Below, in pieces: positions 47,364 to 55,473 of a stretch of DNA of 64,000 nucleotides. The DNA is from Nitrospirillum iridis. Lineage in GTDB: Bacteria; Pseudomonadota; Alphaproteobacteria; Azospirillales; Azospirillaceae. Under the pieces are notes generated by a model. That model was not told where the DNA came from. It ran no database searches and worked only from the letters and a program-made list of their open reading frames with translations. The position numbers were made by a program, and so were the translations under genes. Numbering within the stretch: position 1 is the stretch's first letter; every line of letters begins with the position of its first letter. Where the stretch lies: the NCBI RefSeq assembly GCF_014205765.1, contig NZ_JACIIZ010000006.1, positions 248,001 through 312,000 on the forward strand. Direction: 5' to 3'.

Positions 47364-48302
47364 GGCGGGCGGCTCCACCCGGTCCGGCAAGGCCATGCCC
47401 GGCGTCCAGCCGCTGTCGGCCAGCAAGGCCTTGGCGGTGTCGGCGTTGACGGTCAGGATGCGGGCGACGGCCTGGCGTTTGTCCTTGGTATGGACGTAGA
47501 AGGCCTTGGTGATGCGGTAGCCCACCCAGTAGGCGAGGTCGCCCGGCCGTTCGTCCGTGCCGATGCCGTTGTAGAGCCATGGCTTCATGTTGGTCGTATC
47601 CATGTCGGCGGCGAACTGGGTCTCAACCTCCCGTTCCCGCCCCCTGGCCCAGGCCTTCAGGCGGACATAGCCGACATCGCCAGCGATTAGCTCCGCCATG
47701 AATTCGGCCCCGCCTTCGATCAAGGCCGGGAACAGCAGCACGGGGTGGGCGGGATCATGCTCCGCCGCCGGCTGCTGCACATGGACGTATTCGTGGGCCA
47801 CCAGATGGACGAAGCGGTCTTCCGGATCGGGGTCCATCCAGCTGGCGCCGCACAGCGCCTCCAGCCCGATCAGCACGCCGGACGGGCTGGTGGTGCCGCC
47901 GGTGTTGCCCTGGCCCACCAGGATGGTGATGGGCGGGAATTTGGCCGCGGGATAGAGCTGCCCCAGGCGGGGCAAGGCCTGCGCCAGCCGCCGCTTCACC
48001 GCCGGCAGCACGTCGAGGCAGGTCTTGGCGTCGGCGAACAGGCGGGGCTGCCTGGCCATGGCCGTGGCGATGGACTCGCCACTCAGATGACGCAGGCCCG
48101 TGAACTGGCGCAGGCCGTCGCTGCCATGGTCGAGATAACCTTGAAGCGCCGCCGCCGTCGGGGCGCCCCCACCGGCATCATAGACGCGGTAGAAGTCGAT
48201 GACGTCCTGGATGCGGATTTCCGGCGCCGCCGCCCGCGCCGACCCCAGGGAGGCCAACAGCCCCAGCGCAGCGCCAAGCATCGCCATCGTCCCACACCGC
48301 AT
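47358..48302 (-). CDS. DUF2268-like putative Zn-dependent protease, exported
   Basis: The 314-residue protein has an N-terminal signal peptide (about 1-25, ending ARAA) and a gluzincin-type metal site: HEYVH at 170-174 with a likely third ligand Glu200 in EGGAEF. The C-terminal part (YWVGYRITKAFYVHTKDKRQAV) is usual in DUF2268 proteins, which are predicted proteases of unknown target. ATG 48302 is used; a G-rich site lies just upstream, and the longer frame crosses into the GST gene. The gene may be transcribed with the GST gene 86 bases upstream. Confidence 0.75.
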   Translation of the reverse strand: MRCGTMAMLGAALGLLASLGSARAAAPEIRIQDVIDFYRVYDAGGGAPTAAALQGYLDHGSDGLRQFTGLRHLSGESIATAMARQPRLFADAKTCLDVLPAVKRRLAQALPRLGQLYPAAKFPPITILVGQGNTGGTTSPSGVLIGLEALCGASWMDPDPEDRFVHLVAHEYVHVQQPAAEHDPAHPVLLFPALIEGGAEFMAELIAGDVGYVRLKAWARGREREVETQFAADMDTTNMKPWLYNGIGTDERPGDLAYWVGYRITKAFYVHTKDKRQAVARILTVNADTAKALLADSGWTPGMALPDRVEPPAP

Positions 48303-48388
48303 GCCCGTCCCCCATACTGTTATCGGTCGGGATGATGGGCGGCGCCGGCCCGGTGCGCAAGACCGCCATGCCTCAGGGCCCCCACGCC

Positions 48389-49051
48389 TCAGGGCACATC
48401 GGGCCCGACATGCTGGGTGAAGCCGGGCCGGTCGGCCAGACGGTCCAGCCAGGCGGCCACCGCCGGGCAGTCGGCCCGACCGGCCGACCCCTCCAGCGGC
48501 GTAAGCCGCCAGCGGTTGGCGGACAGCGCCAGCACGATATCGGCCAGGGTGAAGGTGTCGCCGGTGACATAGGCGGCGGTGCGATCCAGCTGCCGGTCCA
48601 GGATGGTCATGGCCCGGTTCCAGGCGGCCACACTGGCCGCGATGTCGGCCGGCCGGTCGTAGCCGGGCACCCCTTTCGCCAAGGCGAAATAGGCGTAGCG
48701 CCAAGCGCCGTTCAGGTCGCTGACCTGCCAATCCATCCATTGTTCCACCAGGGCGCGGGCGCGCAGGGGCATGGGCAGCAGATCATGCCGCCCGGCCGCC
48801 GCCGCCAGATGGCGGCAAATGGCGTTGGACTGCCACAGCGGCCCGTCGTCATCGATCCACACGGGGAATTCGCCGTTGGGGTTGACCGCCAGCAGTTCGG
48901 CCCGCCGGCGCACCGCCGCCTCCCCCACCCAATCGCTATCGAAATGATAGTCCAGGCCGATCTCGGCACAGGTCCACACCACCTTGCGCACGTTGATGGA
49001 GGTGGCGCGGCCGATGAGGGTGGGGCCGGTGGGGGCGGGCATGCCGGACAT
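48389..49051 (-). CDS. Glutathione S-transferase family protein
   Basis: The 220-residue protein has an N-terminal thioredoxin-like domain (TSINVRKVVWTCAEIGLDYH, AVNPNGEFPVWIDDDGPLWQSNAICRHLA) and a C-terminal helical domain with TGDTFTLADIVLALSANRW, the conserved N-capping region. It matches soluble bacterial glutathione transferases that act in detoxification or in opening aryl-ether bonds. GGAG lies seven bases before the ATG at 49051. The substrate is unknown. Confidence 0.85.
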   Translation of the reverse strand: MSGMPAPTGPTLIGRATSINVRKVVWTCAEIGLDYHFDSDWVGEAAVRRRAELLAVNPNGEFPVWIDDDGPLWQSNAICRHLAAAAGRHDLLPMPLRARALVEQWMDWQVSDLNGAWRYAYFALAKGVPGYDRPADIAASVAAWNRAMTILDRQLDRTAAYVTGDTFTLADIVLALSANRWRLTPLEGSAGRADCPAVAAWLDRLADRPGFTQHVGPDVP

Positions 49052-49186
49052 GGACAGTCTCCAGGAAAGGGGGCGGGCGCCCCATTCTCTCCCGGAAAGC
49101 CGCCGCCGACATGCGCCATCCTGTCTGGGCACAATCTTGATTCACGCGATGGTCGGCGTCTTCGGGCCCGTGCCGCCGTGGCCGGC

Positions 49187-50155
49187 CTATGCCGCCAGCC
49201 GATCCAGGTAACGGAAGCTCACCCGCGCCGCCTCCAGCCGAGGCCGGGCGAACGGCGGTTCCTGTTCCACATAGAAGTGCCGGATGCCGGCGGCGTGGGC
49301 GGCGGGCAGGATGCGGTGCCACTCCAGGATGCCGCCGCCAACTTCCGTCGGGTCCATCTTCAGTCCCGTGTTGGGGGCGGTGCCAGCCTTCAGATCCTTC
49401 ACATGCATCAGGCGGAAACGCCCGGGGTGCGCCTCCAACAAGGCCACCGGGTCGTGGCCGGCCGCCGCCACCCAGCCGGCATCCATTTCCATCTTCACCA
49501 GCTCGGGATCGGTCTCCGCCAGCAGGATGTCATAGCCGGTGGCGCCCCCCACCGCGGCGAATTCCGGATTGTGGTTGTGATAGGCCAGCTGCAAGCCCGC
49601 CTTCTTCAGCACCGCGCCCTTCTCATTGAGGAAGGCGGCCTGGGCCTTCCAGTCGTCGGCGGTGAACTGCGCCGCCACCCGCGCCAGGGTGACGCCGAAA
49701 TCTTCACCGTCGCGTGGCTTCATCTCCGGCCGGTCCGGAATGTTGAACATCGGCATGACGATGAATTTCAGGCCAAGGGTGTGCGCGTCCCGCGCCAGCG
49801 CATCCAGATTACCCGACAGGCTGGGGCCCTGCCCCGGCGCCCAGGGGTGGCCGGGGACGTGGGCGCTTTCGCACACCAGGCCGGCGGCCTTGAACGCCGC
49901 CGCCAGTTCACCGGCCGTGCGGCCATAGAAGCCCGGCAGTTCCACCGCGCCATACCCGATGTCCGCCACCGCCTTCAGCGTGCCGGCCAGGTCCTTCCCC
50001 ACCACGTCACCCAGGGTGTAGAGCTGCAGGCCGACGGGCAGGCCCGCCCCCTTGAAGAAGGGCGCGGGGGCGGCCGTCGACAAGCGCGTCAGGCCCAAGC
50101 CCGCAAGGGCGGCGGCGCCACCCAGCAGGGCACGGCGGCTCGGGAATGGGGTCAT
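49187..50155 (-). CDS. Tat-exported TIM-barrel sugar isomerase/epimerase-like (AP-endonuclease-2 fold) protein
   Basis: The 322-residue protein starts with a twin-arginine signal, SRRALLGG at residues 6-13, followed by a hydrophobic Ala/Gly/Leu segment. The rest is an AP-endonuclease-2-type TIM barrel with a metal site in YHNHNPEF (192-199), KMEMDAGW (Asp225) and HVKD (251-254). The ATG at 50155 has GAGAGGAAA upstream. Export of a folded, metal-bound barrel argues against a phosphorylated intracellular substrate. Related periplasmic proteins act on 3-keto-glycosides. It is third in an operon with a dehydrogenase and a cytoplasmic homologue. Confidence 0.85.
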   Translation of the reverse strand: MTPFPSRRALLGGAAALAGLGLTRLSTAAPAPFFKGAGLPVGLQLYTLGDVVGKDLAGTLKAVADIGYGAVELPGFYGRTAGELAAAFKAAGLVCESAHVPGHPWAPGQGPSLSGNLDALARDAHTLGLKFIVMPMFNIPDRPEMKPRDGEDFGVTLARVAAQFTADDWKAQAAFLNEKGAVLKKAGLQLAYHNHNPEFAAVGGATGYDILLAETDPELVKMEMDAGWVAAAGHDPVALLEAHPGRFRLMHVKDLKAGTAPNTGLKMDPTEVGGGILEWHRILPAAHAAGIRHFYVEQEPPFARPRLEAARVSFRYLDRLAA

Positions 50156-50186
50156 GGCGGGTTTCCTCTCGGAGCTTTGCGTGGTT

Positions 50187-51242
50187 TCAGCCCAGGCCCA
50201 GCAGGGCCCGGTTGCGGGCGGTGTCCACCCCGCTGGCCGCGAAATCGTCAAAGGCGCGTTCGGTCACGCGGATGATGTGGTCGCGGATGAAGGGCGCACC
50301 CTCGCGCGCGCCATCCTCCGGATGCTTCAGGGCGCATTCCCATTCCAGCACGGCCCAGCCAGGATAGTCGTACCGCGCCAGCCTGGCGAAGATGGCGCCG
50401 AAATCCACCTGGCCATCGCCCAGGGAGCGAAAGCGGCCGGGCCGCTCCACCCAAGGCAGATAGCCGCCGTAGACACCGGCCCGGCCATCGGGCCGGAACT
50501 CCGCATCCTTCACGTGAAAGGCGCGGATACGCTCATGATAGCGGTCGATGAAGGCCAGGTAGTCCAGCTGTTGCAGGACGAAATGGCTGGGATCATAGAG
50601 GATGGTGGCGCGGGGATGCTGGCCCACCTGATCCAGGAAGCGTTCGAAGGTGGCGCCGTCGAACAGATCCTCCCCCGGATGCAGTTCGAAGCACACATCC
50701 ACCCCAGCGGCATCGAACGCGTCCAGGATGGGGCGCCAGCGGCGGCCGAGTTCGGCGAAGGCCTCCTCCACCAGGCCGGCGGGGCGCTGCGGCCACGGGT
50801 ACATGTAAGGCCAGGCGAGCGCGCCGGAGAAAGTCGCGTGGGCCGTCAGGCCCAGGTTACGGCTGACCCGGGCGGCCAGCATCAGCTGGTTCACCGCCCA
50901 TTCCTGGCGCGCCTGCGGCCGGCCACGCACCGCCGCCGGGGCGAAGCCGTCGAACAGGGCGTCATAGGCCGGGTGCACCGCCACCAACTGGCCTTGCAGG
51001 TGGGTGGACAGCTCCGTCACCGCCAAGCCGTGATCGGCCAGGGTGCCGGCGAATTCCTGGGCATAGTCCACGCTGCCCGCCGCCAGTTCCAGGTCCAGCA
51101 GGCCGGTGGGGCCGGTCGGGACCTGCACGCCCTGGTAACCCAGGGAAGCGGCCCAGCCGGCCAGGCCGTCCAAGGTGTCGAAGGGCGGCTCCGCCCCCAT
51201 GAACTGCGCCAGGAAGATGCCGGGGCCCTTGATCGTCTTCAT
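50187..51242 (-). CDS. Sugar phosphate isomerase/epimerase family protein (cytoplasmic TIM barrel)
   Basis: The 351-residue protein is an AP-endonuclease-2-fold barrel with a probable metal site formed by Glu186 (CFELHPGED), Asp217 and His220 (ILYDPSHFV), His243 (FHVKD) and a C-terminal Glu (VLEWEC). It has no signal peptide. It belongs to the xylose-isomerase-like group that interconverts keto sugars, inositol derivatives or their epimers. It lies 11 bases after the dehydrogenase gene and 31 bases before the exported homologue, so all three are one unit. Its exact sugar is unknown. Confidence 0.85.
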   Translation of the reverse strand: MKTIKGPGIFLAQFMGAEPPFDTLDGLAGWAASLGYQGVQVPTGPTGLLDLELAAGSVDYAQEFAGTLADHGLAVTELSTHLQGQLVAVHPAYDALFDGFAPAAVRGRPQARQEWAVNQLMLAARVSRNLGLTAHATFSGALAWPYMYPWPQRPAGLVEEAFAELGRRWRPILDAFDAAGVDVCFELHPGEDLFDGATFERFLDQVGQHPRATILYDPSHFVLQQLDYLAFIDRYHERIRAFHVKDAEFRPDGRAGVYGGYLPWVERPGRFRSLGDGQVDFGAIFARLARYDYPGWAVLEWECALKHPEDGAREGAPFIRDHIIRVTERAFDDFAASGVDTARNRALLGLG

Positions 51243-51253
51243 GATGTGCGTCC

Positions 51254-52393
51254 TTACAGGTCAACCCAACCGGTGCCGTTCGCGGCCACGGCGCGCGCGA
51301 CGAAGGCCATGCCCCGCACCCCGTCCTGGATGGTGGGCACCACCGTGCCCGACAGGCCACCGCCAGTCAGGCAGCCATGGCTGATGGCGCCAGCGAAATC
51401 GCGGTAGATGTTGGCGAAGGCCTCGATGAAGCCTTCCGGATGGCCGGTGGGCAGACGCGCCGGTCCTCGCCCCGCCGGGCCGAGGTAGGGGGCCGCCGCG
51501 TGCAGGGTCTGGGTCGGCCGGTCCAGCCAATTGAGCGTCAGCACATCCGGCCGTTCATGACACCAGTCCAACCCGCCCTTTTCGCCATAGACGCGCAGGC
51601 GCAGGCCGTTGCGGTCGCCCGCCGCCACCTGGCTGGCCACCAGCACACCGGGCACAGTGTCGTTGAAGCGCAGCAGGATGTTGCAGTCGTCATCCAACCG
51701 GCGACCGGGCACCACACTGTTGAGATCGGCGTTCAGGCGGGTGACGGCCAGGCCGCTGACGAACTCCGCCGCGTTGAAGGCGTGCACGCCGATGTCGCCG
51801 ATGCAGCCGCCCAGGCCGGACCGCGCCGGATCCGCCCGCCAGGCGGCCTGGACATTGTCGGTCTTCTCCACCGCGTCCGACATCCAGCCCTGGGAATACT
51901 CCACCACCACCTTGCGCACGGCGCCCAGATCCCCCCGCCGCACCAGGGCCCGGGCCTCGCGCACCAGGGCGTAGCCGGTGTAGGTGTAGGTCAGGCCATA
52001 GAGGCGTCCGGTGGCCGCCACCACCCGCGCCAGGCTTTCCGCCTCCTCCAGCGTCGCCGTCGCCGGCTTGTCGCTCAGCACATGAAAGCCCGCCTCCAGC
52101 GCCGCCTTGGCCACCGGGAAGTGCAGATGGTTGGGCGTGACGATGGCGACGAACTGGGCGCCGTCGGGCCGCGCCGCCTCCGCCGCCAGCATCCGGCGGT
52201 AGTCGCCATGGGCGCGGGACGGATCGATGCCATAGCCCTCGGCCGCCGTTCTGGACCTCCCCTCATCCCGGCTGAAGGCGCCGGCCACCAGGCGGATGCG
52301 CCCATCCAGTTCGGCCGCCATGCGGTGCACCGGCCCGATGAAGGAACCGGGCCCGCCACCCACCATGGCCATGCGGATCACACCGTCAGACAT
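51254..52393 (-). CDS. Gfo/Idh/MocA-family NAD(P)-dependent sugar dehydrogenase
   Basis: The 379-residue protein has an N-terminal Rossmann domain (RMAMVGGGPGSFIGPVHRMA), the family motif with catalytic Lys (VLSDKPATATLEEAESL), and the substrate-side Asp/His pair in GCIGDIGVHAFNAAEFV. Such enzymes oxidise a hydroxyl of a sugar, inositol or glycoside. The ATG at 52393 has GGGAGG seven bases upstream. It is the first gene of the minus-strand sugar operon and is divergent from lacI, with a consensus LacI-type operator between them. Confidence 0.9.
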   Translation of the reverse strand: MSDGVIRMAMVGGGPGSFIGPVHRMAAELDGRIRLVAGAFSRDEGRSRTAAEGYGIDPSRAHGDYRRMLAAEAARPDGAQFVAIVTPNHLHFPVAKAALEAGFHVLSDKPATATLEEAESLARVVAATGRLYGLTYTYTGYALVREARALVRRGDLGAVRKVVVEYSQGWMSDAVEKTDNVQAAWRADPARSGLGGCIGDIGVHAFNAAEFVSGLAVTRLNADLNSVVPGRRLDDDCNILLRFNDTVPGVLVASQVAAGDRNGLRLRVYGEKGGLDWCHERPDVLTLNWLDRPTQTLHAAAPYLGPAGRGPARLPTGHPEGFIEAFANIYRDFAGAISHGCLTGGGLSGTVVPTIQDGVRGMAFVARAVAANGTGWVDL

Positions 52394-52473
52394 CGTCCAT
52401 CCTCCCATTGGCCCCATTCGGGCCTTTTCGCAGGGCCTGCGGGCGCTTGGCGGCCCCGGCGCCCGGCGTTATA

Positions 52474-52487
52474 TGAAATCGATTACA
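52474..52487. promoter_or_regulatory. LacI-family operator between lacI-type gene and sugar operon
   Basis: TGAAATCGATTACA matches the LacI/GalR-family consensus TGNAANCGNTTNCA at every fixed position. It lies 81 bases before the dehydrogenase start and 70 before the regulator start. A TATAAC on the minus strand (52468-52473) directly adjoins it and could be the -10 of the sugar operon, so binding would block that promoter and possibly the regulator's own. Confidence 0.8.
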
Positions 52488-52556
52488 TGACCCTAGCAGC
52501 CCTGACCCGCCCTCGCAACCCTTGCAGGCGGGGCGGATCGAAAGCACGCTCCCCCC

Positions 52557-53564
52557 ATGCCGACCATTCAAGATGTCGCCCGCCGGGCCCGCGTATCCAC
52601 CGCCACCGTGTCGCGCGTGCTGAGCACCCCCGAGGTGGTCAGCGAAACCACGCGTGAGCGGGTGATGAGTGCCGTCGAGTCCTTGGGCTATGAGCCCAAC
52701 CACGCGGCCAAAAGCCTGCGCACTCTGCGCACGGCCAAGATCGTCGTGACGGTGCCCGACATCTCCAACCCCTTCTTCTCCAGCGTCATCCGCGGGGCCG
52801 AGGAGGCGGCGCAGGCCGCGGGCTATTCCGTCCTGCTGGGCGATACCCGCGACAGCGCCGCGCGGGAGGACCAGTACGCCGGGATGCTGCGCCGGAAAGA
52901 GGCGGACGGCCTGATCTTCCTGGGCCACCGCCTGCCCGCCACCCTGGCCGACCTGATCGCCCGCCAGGGTGCCAAGGCGCCGGTGGTCAACGGCTGTGAA
53001 TTCAGCCCAGGGCTGGGCGTGTCCAGCGCCCATATCGACAACACGGCGGCGGCGGCGGAGGCCATGGATCTGCTGTATGGCCTGGGCCATCGCGCCATCG
53101 GCGTCATCACCGGCCCGCTGATCAGCCCCATCAGCCGTGACCGGCTGGCCGGTGTCCGGGCCGCCGCCGCGCGCCACGGCGCGGAAGCGCGACTGCGCGT
53201 CGCCACCGGTGACTTCTCCGTTGAATCGGGGGAGCGGGAGGCCAAGGCCCTGCTGTCCGACCCCAATGGCCCAAGCGCCCTGTTCTGCTTCAGCGATGAG
53301 ATGGCCATGGGCGCCTTGGCGGCGATACGCCAGGCCGGGCGGCGCTGCCCGGATGACATCTCGCTGGTCGGATTCGACGACATCCGTTTCGCCCGCTATC
53401 TGGACCCGGCGCTGACCACCGTGAGCCAGCCGATGGAGGAGATCGGACGGACGGCGGTGGGGCTGTTGCTGGAAATCCTGCGGGGCGCGCAAGCCGGGCC
53501 CCGCTCCGTCACCCTGCCCCACCGTTTGGTGGTGCGCGGCAGCACAGGCCCCGCGCGACGTTAA
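52557..53564 (+). CDS. LacI-family transcriptional regulator of the sugar operon
   Basis: The 335-residue protein has a LacI helix-turn-helix and hinge (IQDVARRARVSTATVSRVLS, YEPNHAAKSLRT) and a periplasmic-binding-protein-like sensor domain (VPDISNPFFSSVIRGAE, VGFDDIRFARYLDPALTTV). The hinge region fits binding to the CG-centred operator found 70 bases upstream. It probably represses the divergent dehydrogenase/isomerase genes until a sugar-derived inducer binds. Its TAA stop overlaps the stop of the convergent cytochrome gene (shared TTAA at 53561-53564). Confidence 0.93.
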   Translation: MPTIQDVARRARVSTATVSRVLSTPEVVSETTRERVMSAVESLGYEPNHAAKSLRTLRTAKIVVTVPDISNPFFSSVIRGAEEAAQAAGYSVLLGDTRDSAAREDQYAGMLRRKEADGLIFLGHRLPATLADLIARQGAKAPVVNGCEFSPGLGVSSAHIDNTAAAAEAMDLLYGLGHRAIGVITGPLISPISRDRLAGVRAAAARHGAEARLRVATGDFSVESGEREAKALLSDPNGPSALFCFSDEMAMGALAAIRQAGRRCPDDISLVGFDDIRFARYLDPALTTVSQPMEEIGRTAVGLLLEILRGAQAGPRSVTLPHRLVVRGSTGPARR

Positions 53565-54037
53565 CGGATACGGCCTTTGCGGCTGGAGCGCACATGGATC
53601 AGGCAGGCGGCCACGGCAAGGGCCGCCACCGCCTGGTGGCTCCAGCTGGCATAGTCATGCCAATCCTCATCACCGAGGTAGTAGAGACCATAACCGGTCA
53701 GGACCATGGCCAGCACGGCGGAAATCAGGCCAGCGCCCGACCGGCGATGACGTCCTGCCCGCCAAGCCAGGCGCACATGATGCGGCAGGACCGAGCCGAA
53801 AGCGACCAGGGCGGCCATGACCGCGGCGCCGTGCAGCTTCATGCACCAGGCCTCGGCCGACCGGGCGGCGTGGCCGTCCACCCCGATCAGGCCATGGCCA
53901 TAATGCAGAACCATCCACACCAGGCCGGTCAGGGCCACAGCCAGCATGGCACGGTACAGCCAATGCCGGTGTCCGCGGCTGAGGCCGAAGGACGCTCCCC
54001 GCACCGTATGGGCCGGCGTTCCGGACTGCGCCGTCAT
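53561..54037 (-). CDS. Four-helix membrane protein, probable b-type cytochrome (b561/DUF4405-like)
   Basis: The 158-residue protein has four predicted transmembrane helices (about 28-45, 68-86, 104-121, 133-149). Histidines lie near opposite ends of two helices: His69 and His86/87 in helix 2, His134 and His148 in helix 4. This is the arrangement expected for two b-type haems. It overlaps the ApbE gene (ATGA) as the last gene of the flavin module, so it probably passes electrons between quinol and the periplasmic FMN protein. No family was recognised with certainty; the assignment rests on helix count, His spacing and context. Confidence 0.65.
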   Translation of the reverse strand: MTAQSGTPAHTVRGASFGLSRGHRHWLYRAMLAVALTGLVWMVLHYGHGLIGVDGHAARSAEAWCMKLHGAAVMAALVAFGSVLPHHVRLAWRAGRHRRSGAGLISAVLAMVLTGYGLYYLGDEDWHDYASWSHQAVAALAVAACLIHVRSSRKGRIR

Positions 54038-54885
54038 GCCGCCGCCTGCCCGTCCAGGCGCACCGCCTGGGCCCCCAGGTCCTCAAGCCAGGCCGGGGAG
54101 TCCCCACCGTCCAGCATCACCGCCTTGGTCAGCGCGTCCGCTGTGGCGCAGTCGCCGGCCAGCACGGTGACGCTGGGGCCCACCGGCACGGCGTGGCCGT
54201 TGCGCGGGTCGACGATGGGCATGACAGGGCCACCCGCCGCCGGCCGCGCCGCGTAATAACCGGCGCTGGTGGCGATGGCGATGTCCTGGAACTCACCCAG
54301 GAGCCAGTGCCGGCCGGGATCGGCGGGATCGCGCACCACCACTGGCTGGGGCGCGTCGCCGAACAGGCGCAGGTCACCGCCGGCGTTCACCGCCCCGGCC
54401 CGCGCGCCGGCGCGGCGTAGCGCAGCCACCGCCTGGTCGACGGCGAATCCCTTGGCGATGCCGCCGAGATCCAGACACAACGGCCGGCCGCTGCTGGCCA
54501 TGCCATCGCCCACCACCAAATCGGCGATACTGCCGCCCGTGGCGCCTGCCGCTACCGGCACCGGCAGGAAGTCCAACGCCGACAGGACGGGCGCCACCGC
54601 CGGATCGAACAGACCGCCGGTGGCCTGGTGCAGGGCCTGCGCCCGGCGCAACACCTCCGCCGTCCAGGGATGCAGGCGGATCGGCTGGTGATGGCCCAGC
54701 CGGTTCAGGCGCGACAGCTCGCTGGCCGGGTCATGGACGCTCATCAGCGCCTGCACCTGGGCGACCGCCGCGAAGGCGGTCGCCAACGCCGCCTCGATAT
54801 CTCCGTCGCAAGCGTCGACGCGCAGTTCGACCAGGGTGCCCAGCAGGGGGCGGGCGCGGCGCGCCTCAGGGCTTGAGGGCGACAT
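54034..54885 (-). CDS. apbE: FAD:protein FMN transferase
   Basis: The 283-residue protein matches ApbE: LLGTLVELRV near the start, LMSVHDPASELSRLN, LDLGGIAKGFAVDQAV (the flavin/Mg site), AVNAGGDLRLFG and the C-terminal VTVLAGDCATADALTKAVM. ApbE attaches FMN through a phosphoester bond to a Ser/Thr in an SGAT-type motif of periplasmic proteins. The gene overlaps that of an FMN-binding protein with exactly such a motif, which is the obvious substrate. No signal peptide is evident, as the N-terminus is short and charged. It may be exported by another start or act before export. Confidence 0.92.
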   Translation of the reverse strand: MSPSSPEARRARPLLGTLVELRVDACDGDIEAALATAFAAVAQVQALMSVHDPASELSRLNRLGHHQPIRLHPWTAEVLRRAQALHQATGGLFDPAVAPVLSALDFLPVPVAAGATGGSIADLVVGDGMASSGRPLCLDLGGIAKGFAVDQAVAALRRAGARAGAVNAGGDLRLFGDAPQPVVVRDPADPGRHWLLGEFQDIAIATSAGYYAARPAAGGPVMPIVDPRNGHAVPVGPSVTVLAGDCATADALTKAVMLDGGDSPAWLEDLGAQAVRLDGQAAA

Positions 54886-55387
54886 TCCAGGTGGCCAACA
54901 GGCGGCGCACGCCGTCCGTCACATGCTTGGACGACAGGGTGGCGCCGGAGATGTTGGTGATGTCCTTGTCCAGCTTGACGGGACTGGCGGCCGTCTTGCC
55001 GGTGAACTGCGCCCGCCAGTCGTCGCCGCGCACCTCATGGCCATAGCTTTCCTTGTACTCCAGGATCTCCAGCCCCTGCACCGCGCCCACCTTGCTGATG
55101 GCCAGGGCGATGGTGATGTACTCATGCTTGCCCAGCACCTCATCGACGATGAAGGTGCCGCCATCGGCGGCCCGCCAGGCCTGCACCGCCTTGTTGCGCA
55201 CATCGACACCGCTCTGGCTTTCGATGGCATCGGCCTGGGCGCTGGTCAGGGTGACCGGCAGCGGCGCCAGCGCCTGGCCGGGAAACAGCGCCGCCTGGGC
55301 CTGTTCCGTGGTGAGGTAGACGGTGGCCGCCGCCGGCTGGGTCAGGACCAGGGCCGGCGCCGCCAGGGCCAGAAGAGGGGCACGCAT
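54866..55387 (-). CDS. Periplasmic FMN-binding protein with covalent-flavin motif
   Basis: The 173-residue protein has a Sec signal (about 1-21) and one FMN-binding domain ending in ITNISGATLSSKHVTDGV. The SGAT motif (147-150) has Thr150 as the expected FMN attachment site, as in NqrC/RnfG-type domains. KHEYITIALAISKVGAVQGLEILEY (about 88-111) forms the sheet that packs the flavin. ATG 55387 is preferred over 55432 because a terminator hairpin for the upstream gene covers 55420-55453. The gene overlaps apbE by 20 bases. Likely a soluble or anchored electron carrier between a membrane cytochrome and an unknown partner. Confidence 0.85.
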   Translation of the reverse strand: MRAPLLALAAPALVLTQPAAATVYLTTEQAQAALFPGQALAPLPVTLTSAQADAIESQSGVDVRNKAVQAWRAADGGTFIVDEVLGKHEYITIALAISKVGAVQGLEILEYKESYGHEVRGDDWRAQFTGKTAASPVKLDKDITNISGATLSSKHVTDGVRRLLATWNVALKP

Positions 55388-55410
55388 GGGCACGAACACT
55401 CCCGCAACGG

Positions 55411-55453
55411 AAAATGAGACCGGCCCCGGCAACGACTCAGTTCCCGGGGCCGG
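55411..55453 (-). terminator. Hairpin after the outer-membrane protein gene (minus strand)
   Basis: On the minus strand a perfect 10-base stem, CCGGCCCCGG with CCGGGGCCGG (55444-55453 and 55420-55429), is followed by TCTCATTTT. It lies 20 bases after the stop of the barrel gene and just before the FMN protein gene, so it may reduce, rather than stop, read-through into the flavin genes. Confidence 0.65.
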
Positions 55454-55473
55454 CGAATAATGGAACGGCGCGG

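Noticed and set aside
48332-50275. Long plus-strand open frame opposite the GST and Tat-barrel genes
   Set aside because: Shadow of GC-biased minus-strand genes with clear family motifs.
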